Source of the DNA: an uncultured Prochlorococcus sp.
GTDB taxonomy: Bacteria; Cyanobacteriota; Cyanobacteriia; PCC-6307; Cyanobiaceae
Direction: 5' to 3'
Length of the DNA: 64,000 nucleotides
NCBI GenBank assembly: GCA_902521995.1
Contig: CABYTO010000006.1
Location: 1 to 64,000, forward strand
A model generated the notes under the pieces. It worked only from the letters and a program-made list of their open reading frames with translations, did no database searches and had not been told where the DNA came from. Both the position numbers and the translations under genes were made by a program. Position 1 is the stretch's first letter; the number at the start of each line of letters is the position of its first letter. Shown in pieces: positions 1 through 10,940 of this stretch.

Positions 1-25
1 TTATAGGTAGGAATATAACCTTCTA

Positions 26-2554
26 ATGTTTGAAAGATTTACAGAAAAGGCTATAAAAGTCATTATGCTTGCTCAAGAGGAAGCTAGAAGACTTGGTCAT
101 AATTTTGTTGGAACTGAGCAAATTCTTTTAGGGTTAATTGGAGAAGGAACAGGGGTTGCAGCAAAAGTACTTAAATCACTAGGTGTTAATTTAAAAGACT
201 CAAGAATAGAAGTTGAAAAGATAATTGGTAGAGGTTCTGGTTTCGTAGCTGTTGAAATCCCTTTTACTCCTAGGGCTAAAAGAGTTTTAGAACTATCTCT
301 AGAAGAGGCTCGTCAACTTGGTCATAATTATATCGGTACAGAACATTTATTACTAGGCTTAATAAGAGAAGGAGAGGGTGTTGCTGCAAGAGTTCTTGAA
401 AACCTTAACATTGACCTTACTAAAGTAAGAACTCAAGTCATAAGGATGCTAGGTGAAACAGCCGATGTTGGCACAGGGGCTAGTACAAATAAGGGTAACT
501 TAAAAACAGCTACTCTTGATGAATTCGGAACTAACTTAACAAAATTAGCTAGTGAATCAAAATTAGATCCAGTAGTTGGCCGCCATTCAGAAATAGATCG
601 TGTAGTTCAAATATTAGGCAGGAGGACAAAAAATAATCCTGTCCTCATTGGGGAGCCAGGTGTTGGTAAAACAGCTATTGCTGAAGGTTTGGCTCAAAGA
701 ATTCAAACTGGAGATATTCCAGACATACTCGAAGATAAAAGAGTTTTGACACTTGATATAGGACTTTTGGTTGCTGGAACAAAATATAGAGGCGAATTTG
801 AAGAAAGGTTAAAAAAAATAATGGAAGAAATTAAAGCAGCCGGTAATGTAATTCTCGTTATAGATGAAGTGCATACTTTAATTGGTGCTGGGGCTGCTGA
901 GGGGGCTATAGACGCAGCAAATATTTTGAAGCCAGCGTTAGCAAGAGGTGAACTTCAATGTATTGGAGCAACAACTCTCGATGAATATAGAAAACATATT
1001 GAGAGAGATGCTGCTTTAGAAAGGAGATTTCAACCAGTAATGGTAGGGGAGCCATCTATTGAAGATACAATTGAAATTTTAAAAGGCCTTAGAGAGCGTT
1101 ATGAACAACATCATCGTTTAAAAATTACTGATGATGCATTAGAGGCAGCAGCTCATTTAGGAGATCGTTATATATCTGATAGATTTTTGCCTGATAAGGC
1201 TATTGATTTAATTGATGAGGCTGGAAGCAGAGTTCGTTTGATAAATTCTAAACTTCCTCCAGAAGCTAAACAAATAGATAAAGAACTAAGGCAAGTGCAA
1301 AAACAGAAAGAAGAATCTGTAAGAGACCAAAATTTTGATCAAGCAGGTCAATTACGCGAAAAAGAAATGGAATTGTCTGCGAAAATTAAAGAGGTATTGG
1401 ATAACAAAAAAGAGTCTGCAGCAGTAGATCCAACTGATGCTGATAATAAGTCCCTAAAAAGTGATTCAAATCTCTTACAAAGTCCCCTTGTTAGTGAAGA
1501 GGATGTTGCACATATTGTAGCTTCATGGACAGGTGTACCAGTTCAAAAATTAACAGAAACTGAATCAGTTAAATTACTTAATATGGAAGAAACGCTTCAC
1601 CAAAGGTTAATCGGACAAGATGAAGCTGTAAAGGCTGTTTCTAGAGCTATAAGAAGAGCAAGAGTTGGATTAAAAAATCCTAATAGACCCATTGCAAGTT
1701 TTATCTTTTCTGGTCCTACCGGTGTTGGCAAAACTGAATTGACTAAATCATTAGCTTCATATTTCTTCGGGAGTGAAGAAGCAATGATCAGGTTAGACAT
1801 GTCAGAATTTATGGAAAGACATACAGTTAGTAAACTTATAGGCTCACCTCCTGGCTACGTTGGCTTTAATGAAGGTGGCCAGCTTACTGAAGCAGTCAGA
1901 AGACGTCCTTATACTGTTGTTTTATTTGATGAAGTTGAAAAAGCTCATCCAGATGTGTTCAATTTATTATTGCAGCTACTCGAGGACGGTAGATTAACAG
2001 ATTCCAAAGGTAGAACTGTAGATTTTAAAAATACCTTGCTAATAATGACTTCTAATATTGGCTCTAAAGTGATTGAGAAAGGTGGTGGTGGTCTAGGATT
2101 TGAATTTTCTGGTAATTCAGTTGAAGATAGCCAATACAATAGAATAAAGTCTTTAGTGAATGAAGAACTAAAACAATACTTTAGACCTGAATTTCTGAAT
2201 AGGCTTGATGAAATAATTGTATTCAGACAGCTAACCAAAAATGAAGTTAAAGAGATTGCTGAAATAATGTTGCAAGAAGTTTTTGCACGATTACAAGACA
2301 AAGGCATTACATTAAACGTCACAGATGCTTTCAAAGAAAGACTTGTTGAAGAAGGTTATAATCCTAGCTATGGTGCAAGACCTCTAAGAAGGGCTGTTAT
2401 GCGTCTACTAGAAGATAGTTTGGCTGAAGAAGTTCTATCAGGAAGAATAAAAGACGGAGATAAGGCTTTGGTTGATATAGATAATGATAAAAAAGTCACA
2501 ATAAATATATCTTCTGAAGAATCTTCACAAGAATTAGCAAGTGCTAACTTCTAG
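26..2554 (+). CDS. clpC: ClpC, Hsp100 ATPase subunit of the Clp protease
   Basis: AAA+ unfoldase that feeds proteins to ClpP; in cyanobacteria ClpC is the main housekeeping Hsp100. The 842-residue protein has two Clp-N repeats (about 3-140), a first AAA domain with Walker A GEPGVGKT at 209-216 and VIDEVHTL from 278, a middle domain with a UVR-like stretch (about 433-455), and a second AAA domain with GPTGVGKT at 563-570 and VLFDE at 632-636. LGF at 690-692 fits the ClpP-docking loop. Length and order are those of full-length ClpC rather than ClpB, which has a longer middle domain. Only 25 bases precede the ATG, so its promoter lies outside the window. The next gene follows after 15 bases. Confidence 0.97.
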   Translation: MFERFTEKAIKVIMLAQEEARRLGHNFVGTEQILLGLIGEGTGVAAKVLKSLGVNLKDSRIEVEKIIGRGSGFVAVEIPFTPRAKRVLELSLEEARQLGHNYIGTEHLLLGLIREGEGVAARVLENLNIDLTKVRTQVIRMLGETADVGTGASTNKGNLKTATLDEFGTNLTKLASESKLDPVVGRHSEIDRVVQILGRRTKNNPVLIGEPGVGKTAIAEGLAQRIQTGDIPDILEDKRVLTLDIGLLVAGTKYRGEFEERLKKIMEEIKAAGNVILVIDEVHTLIGAGAAEGAIDAANILKPALARGELQCIGATTLDEYRKHIERDAALERRFQPVMVGEPSIEDTIEILKGLRERYEQHHRLKITDDALEAAAHLGDRYISDRFLPDKAIDLIDEAGSRVRLINSKLPPEAKQIDKELRQVQKQKEESVRDQNFDQAGQLREKEMELSAKIKEVLDNKKESAAVDPTDADNKSLKSDSNLLQSPLVSEEDVAHIVASWTGVPVQKLTETESVKLLNMEETLHQRLIGQDEAVKAVSRAIRRARVGLKNPNRPIASFIFSGPTGVGKTELTKSLASYFFGSEEAMIRLDMSEFMERHTVSKLIGSPPGYVGFNEGGQLTEAVRRRPYTVVLFDEVEKAHPDVFNLLLQLLEDGRLTDSKGRTVDFKNTLLIMTSNIGSKVIEKGGGGLGFEFSGNSVEDSQYNRIKSLVNEELKQYFRPEFLNRLDEIIVFRQLTKNEVKEIAEIMLQEVFARLQDKGITLNVTDAFKERLVEEGYNPSYGARPLRRAVMRLLEDSLAEEVLSGRIKDGDKALVDIDNDKKVTINISSEESSQELASANF

Positions 2555-2569
2555 CCATTCCAAGTAAAT

Positions 2570-3661
2570 ATGCAGTCAATCTCTCCAGAAACTATATTTA
2601 GGGGGAATAGTGCTTGGCAAAAATCTTTACCTCAAATTATTAAATTAACTAAACGTCCATTAATTTTAGGTAGAGGGATTACTACGAATAAGCTTAGAAA
2701 TAAAATTTTTAATGATTTAAAAAATAAAGATCTTAATGTTAATTTTGCTAATTTAAAATTTGATTGTTGTTATGAAGACATTTTAAGAGTTAAAGATATC
2801 ATTTTAAAGAATAATAATGATTCTGTTATCGCAGCTGGAGGTGGCAAAGTTCTAGATTCTGGAAAATATATAGCAGATTCTCTTAATATTCATTGTATTA
2901 CAGTGCCCCTTAGCGCTTCTACATGTGCAGGTTGGACAGCCTTATCTAATATTTATACAAAAGATGGTAAATTCATAAAGGATGTTGCATTGGAATCTTG
3001 TCCAAAAATACTAGTTTATGATCATAAATTTATTCAAACAGCTCCATCTAGAACACTCGCTAGTGGAGTGGCAGATGCTTTGGCAAAATGGTACGAATCC
3101 TCAATTACAAGTTCAACAATAGATGATGGTCTTGTTCAACAAGCAATTCAGATATCACGAGTTTTAAGAGATCAACTACTAATAGATGGAGAAAAAGCAT
3201 TTAAGGGTCAATTTGAAAATAATCCTTCTTGGCGAAATACTGTAGAAGCATGTGGACTTACAGCAGGTTTAGTTGGTGGTATTGGTGGAGAAAAGTGTAG
3301 GACTGCAGCAGCACATGCTATTCATAATGCCATTACTCAGATAATTGCCCCTAATAAATTCTTACATGGTGAGATTGTTGGGGTTGGATTATTATTGCAA
3401 CTAAGACTAGAAGAAATGAAAAATAATAATAAATTAGCGGATCAATCAATTAAACAATTACTTCTACTAATGAAAGAATTGAATTTGCCAACTACTATTG
3501 CACAACTTGGAATAAATGTTTTTGAAAATGACAATTTAGAGAAAATTGCTGATTTTACTTGCAGAGATAAATCTGAGATTCACTTTTTGCCTTTTGAAAT
3601 TCATAAACGGGACATAAAAGAGGTCATTGCAAATTTTGAACAACAAAAAATTAAAATATAA
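2570..3661 (+). CDS. iron-containing alcohol dehydrogenase / glycerol dehydrogenase family protein
   Basis: NAD(P)-dependent polyol or alcohol dehydrogenase fold, 363 residues. Seen in the sequence: the dinucleotide-binding GGGK at 90-93, the conserved TVPLSASTCAGWTALS block from 111, an Asp in SGVADALAKW near 169 and His residues in AAHAIHNAI and HGEIVGVG that match metal ligands of the glycerol dehydrogenase branch. The substrate cannot be told from sequence; glycerol dehydrogenase is the nearest named family, and glycerol-1-phosphate or dehydroquinate-synthase-like activities are alternatives. It follows clpC by 15 bases and precedes an alpha/beta hydrolase by 8, so it is probably co-transcribed with both. 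Confidence 0.8.
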   Translation: MQSISPETIFRGNSAWQKSLPQIIKLTKRPLILGRGITTNKLRNKIFNDLKNKDLNVNFANLKFDCCYEDILRVKDIILKNNNDSVIAAGGGKVLDSGKYIADSLNIHCITVPLSASTCAGWTALSNIYTKDGKFIKDVALESCPKILVYDHKFIQTAPSRTLASGVADALAKWYESSITSSTIDDGLVQQAIQISRVLRDQLLIDGEKAFKGQFENNPSWRNTVEACGLTAGLVGGIGGEKCRTAAAHAIHNAITQIIAPNKFLHGEIVGVGLLLQLRLEEMKNNNKLADQSIKQLLLLMKELNLPTTIAQLGINVFENDNLEKIADFTCRDKSEIHFLPFEIHKRDIKEVIANFEQQKIKI

Positions 3662-3669
3662 ATATTTTT

Positions 3670-4569
3670 TTGACTAAAAACAATTTCGAACAATTGAGTG
3701 ATTTAAATATGGAATACTTTGAAAGTGCCAAATTGTCACTCTTAGACCCTTTAGGTCTTTATTTAGCTAATGATGTTAAGTGGATAAAACTCAATCAAAA
3801 CTGGAACTCTTTAAAATTTCCTGTAGTTATAGGAGGGAAAGGTCAACCTATACTTCTTCTTCATGGCTTTGACAGTAGTTTTTTAGAATTCAGGAGAATA
3901 TATAAATCACTAAAAAGAAATTTTCAAGTTATTGTTCCTGATCTTTTAGGTTTTGGTTTCAGTCCTAGATGCGCAACAAATGAATACAATTCCTCGAAAA
4001 TAATTTCGCATTTAATTGATCTTCTTAAGAATTTAAAGATAACAAAAAATCTAAAAATTATTGGTGCCTCTATGGGAGGCTCAACAGCTTTAAAACTTGC
4101 TTTTGAGATTCCTGATTCTATTGATAAAATTATCCTTTTGTCTCCCGCTGGATTGTTTGGAGAACCTAAAAGTATCCCTTTTCCTCTTAATCAAATTGGC
4201 GCATCATTTCTTGGATTTTCTCAGGTTAGGAAAAGTCTTTGTAGGCAAGCATTTGCTTTTCCCGATGAGTGTGTTGGGGAGATGGAAGAGCAAATTGCTT
4301 CAATTCATCTAGGTTGTATGGGATGGAGGAATTCACTTGCATCATTTGCAAAAAGTGGAGGTTTTGCTGGAACTCATAAATATATCCAAAATATCCCAAC
4401 TAAAACATTATGTGGAGAAAATGATCGAATTCTTGGAAAAAAAGAGATTAAAAAAATAAGAAATATTGAAAAATTAAATTTTGTGGGGTTGCAAAATTGT
4501 GGTCATCTTCCGCATGTAGATCTCCCATTATTATCAAGTAAAATTATCCAAGATTATTTTTTGGAATAA
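3670..4569 (+). CDS. alpha/beta hydrolase fold protein
   Basis: 299-residue alpha/beta hydrolase. The oxyanion-hole motif LLLHGFDSS lies at 62-70 and the nucleophile elbow GASMGG at 132-137, with Ser134 as nucleophile; an Asp in CGENDR and a His in NCGHLPHVD complete a plausible triad. The substrate is unknown. The start used is TTG, 8 bases after the previous stop; an ATG 13 codons downstream (3709) is a reasonable alternative that would leave the domain intact. It converges on cdsA with 11 bases between stop codons. Confidence 0.85.
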   Translation: MTKNNFEQLSDLNMEYFESAKLSLLDPLGLYLANDVKWIKLNQNWNSLKFPVVIGGKGQPILLLHGFDSSFLEFRRIYKSLKRNFQVIVPDLLGFGFSPRCATNEYNSSKIISHLIDLLKNLKITKNLKIIGASMGGSTALKLAFEIPDSIDKIILLSPAGLFGEPKSIPFPLNQIGASFLGFSQVRKSLCRQAFAFPDECVGEMEEQIASIHLGCMGWRNSLASFAKSGGFAGTHKYIQNIPTKTLCGENDRILGKKEIKKIRNIEKLNFVGLQNCGHLPHVDLPLLSSKIIQDYFLE

Positions 4570-4580
4570 AAGATTTTTAA

Positions 4581-5438
4581 TCAATTTAGATATTTGATAA
4601 TTATAAAAATGTAATACATAACAGATGGGGTGAAAATGTAGCTGTCAATTCTGTCAAGAATCCCTCCATGACCCGGTAAAAAAGTTCCAGAATCTTTTAT
4701 TTTTGCATCTCTCTTCATCATAGATTCAATTAAATCTCCAACTAATGCCATAAGAGAAATTGAAATTCCATATATGATTCCAATAAATAATGGATTTTCC
4801 CAATTCATTAAAAATGCGAAAAATATTGCTAGTAAAATTGAACAGGATATTCCTCCAATTAAACCTTCTATAGTTTTGCTCGGAGATATTGGAGATAGAG
4901 ATGTTTTACCAAACGACTTCCCAATGAAATAAGAACCAATATCACTAGCTACAATTAAAAAACAGGAAGTTAAAGTTAAATGAAGACCTGGAGTATTTGA
5001 TAGGTTCTCAAACGAGATAAAACCCTGACTTGAACTTATTATCACTGAATCTAATCCCCTTAACTTAATCCAGTAACTAGGTAAAAATCCTAAATAGAAT
5101 AATCCAAAAATAGAGGCTGCAATATCTGAAATTGTTCCAGGTTTTGGTTGCAAAAGTAACCAAGTACATATCCCAACTGAACAGATTGGCAAAATTGAAT
5201 TTGAAATTTCTCCTTCAATCAAACCAATAGTCTCAAGATAAGTAGAAATAATAATAATAAAGGATGAAAATAATGTGGTTTTTGTAGCTGGTCTTATTCC
5301 TTTAAATTCTGCCATTCTAAAAAATTCTAATAATGCTAAATATGTAAGCAAAGCAGTTGCCAATGTAAAAAACCATCCTCCTAACAAAACAACAATTAAA
5401 CCAAAAATTCCTATAAGTAATCCGCTTTTTAATCTCAT
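4581..5438 (-). CDS. cdsA: phosphatidate cytidylyltransferase
   Basis: Makes CDP-diacylglycerol from phosphatidate and CTP, the precursor of phosphatidylglycerol, which is the only phospholipid of cyanobacterial thylakoids. The 285-residue protein is strongly hydrophobic with about seven to eight membrane segments, and the C-terminus carries the CdsA signature at about 239-266 (SMMKRDAKIKDSG, then GHGGILDRID). Length is typical for the family. It follows the PLP decarboxylase on the same strand with only 9 bases between them, so the two are probably one transcript. Confidence 0.95.
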   Translation of the reverse strand: MRLKSGLLIGIFGLIVVLLGGWFFTLATALLTYLALLEFFRMAEFKGIRPATKTTLFSSFIIIISTYLETIGLIEGEISNSILPICSVGICTWLLLQPKPGTISDIAASIFGLFYLGFLPSYWIKLRGLDSVIISSSQGFISFENLSNTPGLHLTLTSCFLIVASDIGSYFIGKSFGKTSLSPISPSKTIEGLIGGISCSILLAIFFAFLMNWENPLFIGIIYGISISLMALVGDLIESMMKRDAKIKDSGTFLPGHGGILDRIDSYIFTPSVMYYIFIIIKYLN

Positions 5439-5447
5439 ATGAAATTG

Positions 5448-6845
5448 CTATATTTTTAAGACTCTTATATTAAAATTTATCAGATCTTTGTTGCATAAAC
5501 TTTGATTATTTATCCAATTAAACCTATCTAAATCAATTTTTTCGCCAGGAATTATTAGAGGTATCCCAGGAGGATAAGGGCAAATAATATCTGCAGATAT
5601 TTTATTTAATGAATGTGAGAAAGCAATACTCCGAGTCTCACTTCTCCAAGCAATTCCAATTTCGATTTCGGGAGCTTGAACTAATTTAAAAGGCGATTTA
5701 AGCATTTCTAAACTTTTTGATTTTTTGGAATTTAATAGTAATTTTTCCCATAACTTTTCAAATAAATTAAGAAAATCTTTTTGATTGCCAAATCCTAAGC
5801 AAAAAGTGAGAGTCATCATTTCTGGTAATTCGGCAATAAGGCCATTTTTATAAAAAAAATTATCAGCAGTAAAACCATCAATCCCAGCCTTTGAGGTATT
5901 TACTACAATTTTTAAGGGGTCTTGAGTTTCTATGAGGGGTATATTTTTTTGAATTAATTTTTTATAAATACTTTTTGCTTCTAAAATTCTTTTTTGATAT
6001 TTTGATAAGCTTTTCTTGTTAAGCCAATCTCTAATAGACTCTTCACAAGAAGAAAGTAATAAGGAACTCGGACTGGTAGTTTGCAGCAAATTAATACTTT
6101 TGATTAAATTAACTTCATTTATTAAATTCCCTTTGTACCAAAGTACTGCTGTTTGAGTTAATCCATTAAGCGACTTATGCAATGAATTAACTACTAAATC
6201 AGCGTTTGATGATAAGGCCGGTTTTGGTAAATTAAGGTTTTCACAAAAAAGGAAATATGAACCATGGGCTTCATCAACTAAAACAGGTAGATTTTTTTGA
6301 TGACAACAATCTATTAAAGGCTCTAAATCTCCTGCATAACCATGATAAGTGGGATTTACAAGAATAACCCCTGCAATTTTATTCTCATCAAAATTTAATT
6401 TTTTAAATACATTTTCCAACCAAATTTTTGTAATTGGTTTGTAATGCCCCGTTACGGTTGAAAATTCTAGGTCAAAAAAAATTGGATTTATATTCTGCAT
6501 AGCACAGATTTTTATAACACTTATATGAACATTTCTAGGCATCAGGATATTTTCGCCTGGGTTTGCCATTGCAATTACTGCTGATTGAATTAATCCTGAA
6601 GCTCCATTAACTCCAAAAAAACATCTTTTAGCCCCAAATTTGTCGGAGAATTCTCTTTGAGATTTAGCAATTAATCCGCTTTGGGTAAGTGGGGACCCTA
6701 TTTCTGGTAGTTCGGGCAAGTCCCAATACCCAGGTGGATATTTTAATAACTTCACTAATTTCTCTGGTAAAGCTGCCCCTCTGTTATGAGCGGGAAAGAA
6801 TAAGGACTTTAAAAACTTTTTAGTTAGAAAAGATGAAATGCTCAT
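5448..6845 (-). CDS. Orn/Lys/Arg decarboxylase family PLP enzyme
   Basis: Fold-type I PLP-dependent decarboxylase of the Orn/Lys/Arg family. The 465-residue protein shows the DEAHG motif at 191-195 (Asp pairs with the PLP ring nitrogen) and SLHK at 221-224, where Lys224 should form the Schiff base. A C-terminal segment with PYPPGIPLIIPGE is typical of the group. The short length matches the small (about 450-490 residue) bacterial lysine/arginine decarboxylases, not the long inducible enterobacterial ones. Substrate (arginine, lysine or ornithine) cannot be assigned. It lies directly upstream of cdsA and is divergent from the ABC1 kinase gene across 64 bases. Confidence 0.88.
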   Translation of the reverse strand: MSISSFLTKKFLKSLFFPAHNRGAALPEKLVKLLKYPPGYWDLPELPEIGSPLTQSGLIAKSQREFSDKFGAKRCFFGVNGASGLIQSAVIAMANPGENILMPRNVHISVIKICAMQNINPIFFDLEFSTVTGHYKPITKIWLENVFKKLNFDENKIAGVILVNPTYHGYAGDLEPLIDCCHQKNLPVLVDEAHGSYFLFCENLNLPKPALSSNADLVVNSLHKSLNGLTQTAVLWYKGNLINEVNLIKSINLLQTTSPSSLLLSSCEESIRDWLNKKSLSKYQKRILEAKSIYKKLIQKNIPLIETQDPLKIVVNTSKAGIDGFTADNFFYKNGLIAELPEMMTLTFCLGFGNQKDFLNLFEKLWEKLLLNSKKSKSLEMLKSPFKLVQAPEIEIGIAWRSETRSIAFSHSLNKISADIICPYPPGIPLIIPGEKIDLDRFNWINNQSLCNKDLINFNIRVLKI

Positions 6846-6909
6846 AAAGTATTATTGACATATATAGAATGAATTAAATGATAATCTTTTTTGATATTTT
6901 TTAATTTTA

Positions 6910-8565
6910 ATGAAAAGATCTTATTCGAAATATTCAGCAAAAGATGACTTACTTTGGTTGATTTTGAGACCATGGATTTTTATCCCGAGAATTTTATATA
7001 TCCTTTTAACTTTTATTTTTCTTTTTTTAAGAATACTTTTTCAAGGTAACAGTAAAAATAAAAATGTACAAAAAAATCTATCGAAATATCTTTTTGATGT
7101 AATAACTGATTTAGGCCCTTGTTTTATCAAATTAGGCCAAGCACTCTCAACTAGACCAGATCTTATTAGACAAGATTGGCTTACAGAACTTACAAAATTA
7201 CAAGATAATCTCCCAGCATTTGATCAAAAAATTGCTTTAAAAATCATTGAAGAGGAACTTGGATCCCCTGCTAATGAATTATTTGAAGAGTTCCCAGATA
7301 GTCCTATTGCTTCAGCAAGCTTAGGTCAAGTTTATAAAGCAAAAATAAATAATACTTATTTAGCTGTGAAAGTACAGAGGCCAAATTTATACTTTCTCAT
7401 AAGAAGGGATATTGTAATCTTAAGGTTTTTAGGTACTTTTTTATCCCCACTTTTGCCATTAAATATTGGTGTTGGAATTGGAGAAATAATAGATGAATTT
7501 GGTAAGGCACTTTTTGATGAAATTGACTATCAAAAAGAGGCCCAAAATGCTTTGAGGTTTGCAAATTTATTCAAAGAAAACCCAAATATTTTTATTCCAA
7601 AATTAGAAAAACAGTTTTCATCCAAAAGGGTAATCACAACTTCTTGGATTGATGGAGTTAAGTTAAGAGATCGAGCTTTGCTAGAGGAAAATAACTTGAT
7701 ACCTGCTTCGTTTATAAAAACATGTGTCATCAGTGGTCTGCAGCAATTATTTGAATTTGGATATTTTCATGCAGACCCACATCCAGGAAATATGTTTGCT
7801 CTCAAAGGAGGAAATGCAGATTATGGAAATTTAGCTTATGTTGATTTCGGAATGATGGATACTATTACAAATTCAGATAGACTTACTCTTATTAAGGCAA
7901 TTGTTCACATAATAAATGAAGAATATTATCTTCTCGCAGAAGATTTCCAGAAATTAGGTTTTTTAACCAAAGAACAAGATCTTAAAAAACTTGTTGAACC
8001 ACTAAAAGAAGTTCTAGGAGGATCTTTTGGCGCTGAGGTTGGTAATTTTAATCTTAAAAATGTAACTGATAAATTCTCAAAGCTAATGTATTCCTATCCC
8101 TTCAGAGTTCCCAGTAGGTTTGCCTTAATAATCAGAGCTGTTGTTAGTCAAGAAGGTTTAGCACTAAGGTTAGATCCTGAATTTAAAATTTTAAAAATAG
8201 CTTATCCATATATTGCTAAAAAACTACTGACCGATAATTCTGAAGAGATTATAGAAATCCTTTTAGAAGTCGTTTTTGATAAAAAAGGCCATATTCAAAT
8301 AGAGAAAGTTGAAAGTTTGTTAAATATTTTATTTAAAGATCCAGAAAATATTAATTCAGATCTCATACCAGTTGCGAACGCGGGATTGAAATTATTTGTC
8401 AGTAAAAAAGGATCCGAAGTTAGGAAGAATCTCCTTTTAAGTCTTATAAAAGATGAAAAATTAGAATTTACTGATGCGAAAAAACTATTAACTTTAATTA
8501 GAGATACTTTTAGTCCAGTGAATATCGCAAAAAGCGCAGTGCAAAATATTATTTCTACAGTTTAA
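6910..8565 (+). CDS. ABC1/AarF/UbiB atypical kinase
   Basis: 551-residue member of the UbiB/ABC1 atypical kinase family, linked in cyanobacteria and plastids to prenylquinone metabolism. The family hallmark KLGQ is at 74-77, followed by the Ala-rich nucleotide loop SPIASASLGQVYKAK, the VKVQRP lysine motif, the catalytic-type HADPHPGN at 287-294 and YVDFGMMD. An N-terminal hydrophobic stretch (about 15-45) suggests membrane association. Cyanobacteria usually carry several paralogs and the exact role of this one cannot be inferred. Confidence 0.9.
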   Translation: MKRSYSKYSAKDDLLWLILRPWIFIPRILYILLTFIFLFLRILFQGNSKNKNVQKNLSKYLFDVITDLGPCFIKLGQALSTRPDLIRQDWLTELTKLQDNLPAFDQKIALKIIEEELGSPANELFEEFPDSPIASASLGQVYKAKINNTYLAVKVQRPNLYFLIRRDIVILRFLGTFLSPLLPLNIGVGIGEIIDEFGKALFDEIDYQKEAQNALRFANLFKENPNIFIPKLEKQFSSKRVITTSWIDGVKLRDRALLEENNLIPASFIKTCVISGLQQLFEFGYFHADPHPGNMFALKGGNADYGNLAYVDFGMMDTITNSDRLTLIKAIVHIINEEYYLLAEDFQKLGFLTKEQDLKKLVEPLKEVLGGSFGAEVGNFNLKNVTDKFSKLMYSYPFRVPSRFALIIRAVVSQEGLALRLDPEFKILKIAYPYIAKKLLTDNSEEIIEILLEVVFDKKGHIQIEKVESLLNILFKDPENINSDLIPVANAGLKLFVSKKGSEVRKNLLLSLIKDEKLEFTDAKKLLTLIRDTFSPVNIAKSAVQNIISTV

Positions 8566-8665
8566 TTTTAATATTTATATCTAATAAACTTACTAATTAT
8601 TTCAATTCTATTAGTATTGTTTTTAAAATTAGAAGTAAAAGGATTATTTAGCTTTGGAAGATTAA

Positions 8666-9157
8666 ATGAATATTTTGAAAAATCTTTTTTTATTTAATAA
8701 AAAATCTGAAAAAAATAAAGAATTTAGCCCTGAATTGGTTGACCAATATTTAGAAATTGCAAAGTTAGTAAAAGAAGCAAGAATTCAACAAAACCTTACA
8801 ATTCAAGAACTTTCATACATTTCAAAAATTCCTGAACGAATAATAAACTCTATTGAGAATAATAATAAAAATATTAGGCCAGAGTATCCTTTTATAAGAT
8901 CTATATTAATTAAATTAGAGGAATGCCTAGTATTAAAAAAAAATACATTATTAAATTTAGCAGTTAAAGAAAAAAAAATTTTAAAGAAAAAGGGAAAGGA
9001 TTTTATGTTCAGGAAATTCGATCTTATAAATACATGGCAAGGAAGTCTTTTTTATTTTTTTATATTAGTTCTAACTATATTTATTTTAAAGAGATACTTT
9101 ATTTTAAATGTAAATGTTATTGAGATTCAAAATATTGAAAATCAAATCATTGATTAA
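8666..9157 (+). CDS. RodZ-like helix-turn-helix membrane protein
   Basis: 163-residue protein with a cytoplasmic helix-turn-helix of the RodZ/Xre type (about residues 28-80, VKEARIQQNLTIQELSYISK then IPERIINSIE) followed by a Lys-rich linker and one transmembrane helix (about 122-142). This HTH plus single-TM layout is that of RodZ, which couples MreB to cell shape, but the periplasmic part here is only about 20 residues, so it is a reduced form. A DNA-binding role cannot be excluded. It is separated by 100 A+T-rich bases from the gene upstream. Confidence 0.65.
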   Translation: MNILKNLFLFNKKSEKNKEFSPELVDQYLEIAKLVKEARIQQNLTIQELSYISKIPERIINSIENNNKNIRPEYPFIRSILIKLEECLVLKKNTLLNLAVKEKKILKKKGKDFMFRKFDLINTWQGSLFYFFILVLTIFILKRYFILNVNVIEIQNIENQIID

Positions 9158-9174
9158 TAATTTTTTAATATACT

Positions 9175-10695
9175 CTACCTTCGAGTTCTCTCAAAATTAT
9201 TTCCAAGCTTACTAAAGATTTTTATATTATTTTCTATTTCTTCTAAAGATCGATTTAACTTCCATTTCCAGTTATTTTTTGTTGTCCCAGGTTTGTTTAA
9301 TCTACTTGAATCATCTAGAGATAATATATCTTGTATTGGAGCGATAAAGAGATTAGCATTTGTCTTCATGCCAATTTCTATTAAATCCCAAGAAGGATTT
9401 TCTGAAAATTTATACTCATCTTTTATTCTTTTTTTGGATTCATAATCTAAATTTTCCCACCATGAAACAGAAGTTGAGTTGTCGTGAGTACCTGTATAAA
9501 CGACCCAATTTTCTCCTTCAATATTCTTAGGTAAATAAGGATTATCTTCATTGCCATCAAAAGCGAATTGTAATATTTTCATGCCAGGCAGTTCAAAATT
9601 TTTCCTTAATTTCTCTACATCTGGAGTTATTACCCCCAGATCCTCCGCAATAATTGGTAGAGATTTAACTCCTAGATCCTTTTTTACTTTTTTTAATAAT
9701 GTTCTACCTGGAGAATTTATCCATTTTCCAATAATTGCCGATTTAGAACTGCCATTAACCCTCCAGTAGCCTGCTAATCCCCTAAAGTGATCAAATCTCA
9801 ATATATCAACTAGTTCAAATTGCCTTTGAAATCTTTTTCTCCACCAATCGAAATTAGTTCTCTTATGTTTTGACCAAAAGTAAGTTGGGGTACCCCATAA
9901 TTGTCCAGTTGATGAAAAATAATCAGGTGGAACACCACTTTGAAAGATCAAATCTCCATTTTTAAAAATTGAAAATAATGACTTATTACTCCATACATCT
10001 GCGCTGTCCCTAGAGACATAAAAAGGCAAATCTCCTATTAGCTTAATATTTCTTGATTTCGCAAGGTTTTTAATTGCACTCCATTGCTCATCAAGATGCC
10101 ACTGTATTAATTTTTTAATAAGAATCTCTTCGCTTTTTTTCTTGATCCATGATTTTAAAAACTTATTATTTTTTATTTTAAATTCTTTAGGCCATTCCCA
10201 CCAAGGCAACATATTAAACTCCTCCCTGATAACAACGAATGTTGCATAATCTTCAACCCAAGAATTCCTACTGATCCATTTTTTAAAATTAATTTTTCTT
10301 TCTTCTGATTGTGAACTCCAACCTTGCAAAAGGAGGTGACCTAATTTTGTTGTTAAATTATCCGCAAAACCAAAATCAAAATGATCTTTATTCTGATTTG
10401 TTGGACCTAGATCTTCTTTATTTGAAATGAAGATAAAACCTTTTTCGATTAAATCATCTAGATCCAAAAACCATGGGTTTAGAGCGAAACTAGATGGTGA
10501 ACTATATGGAGAACCTGTAGAGTCAGTAGGTGTAAGAGGTAAAAATTGCCAGTACTCAATTCCATGCTTATGAAGTTTTTTTATCCACTCTTTAGCTCCT
10601 CTACCAAATGTTCCACAGACTGGTCCTCCTGGAATAGATGATGGATGCATAAGTACGCCTAATGATTTTTTTTTAAGAATTGACTCTATAGGCAT
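9175..10695 (-). CDS. malQ: 4-alpha-glucanotransferase (amylomaltase, GH77)
   Basis: Transfers alpha-1,4-glucan segments between malto-oligosaccharides, used in glycogen turnover at night. The 506-residue protein shows GH77 motifs in order: HPSSIPGGPVCGTFG near the N-terminus, YWQFLPLTPTDSTGSPYSSP, FDHFRGL with the nucleophile Asp, IIAEDLGVITPDV with the acid/base Glu, and YTGTHDNSTS with the third carboxylate. Length is that of bacterial and plant DPE1-type enzymes. It is divergent from prsA across 245 A+T-rich bases. Confidence 0.96.
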   Translation of the reverse strand: MPIESILKKKSLGVLMHPSSIPGGPVCGTFGRGAKEWIKKLHKHGIEYWQFLPLTPTDSTGSPYSSPSSFALNPWFLDLDDLIEKGFIFISNKEDLGPTNQNKDHFDFGFADNLTTKLGHLLLQGWSSQSEERKINFKKWISRNSWVEDYATFVVIREEFNMLPWWEWPKEFKIKNNKFLKSWIKKKSEEILIKKLIQWHLDEQWSAIKNLAKSRNIKLIGDLPFYVSRDSADVWSNKSLFSIFKNGDLIFQSGVPPDYFSSTGQLWGTPTYFWSKHKRTNFDWWRKRFQRQFELVDILRFDHFRGLAGYWRVNGSSKSAIIGKWINSPGRTLLKKVKKDLGVKSLPIIAEDLGVITPDVEKLRKNFELPGMKILQFAFDGNEDNPYLPKNIEGENWVVYTGTHDNSTSVSWWENLDYESKKRIKDEYKFSENPSWDLIEIGMKTNANLFIAPIQDILSLDDSSRLNKPGTTKNNWKWKLNRSLEEIENNIKIFSKLGNNFERTRR

Positions 10696-10940
10696 GTCTT
10701 AATTATATTTGATTCTTTACAATTAAATTGTTTTTAATTCTCTAAATTCAACCATATACAAATTTTTTTTAATTGACAAATATTATTCCTGGTTTTCAAG
10801 ACTAAAAAAATATAAGTTCTTATTTTTAATAAAAGATATTTAGCTTTATTGATATAACTTTTGAAAAGATATAGATATTATTTTTTGCGAAATTCACATA
10901 AACGACTACGATAAGAATATAGTTTTATGGTGCAAATTTC

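Noticed and set aside
1945-2334. 129-codon minus-strand frame inside clpC
   Set aside because: It lies wholly antisense to the conserved second AAA domain; Ser-rich shadow translation.
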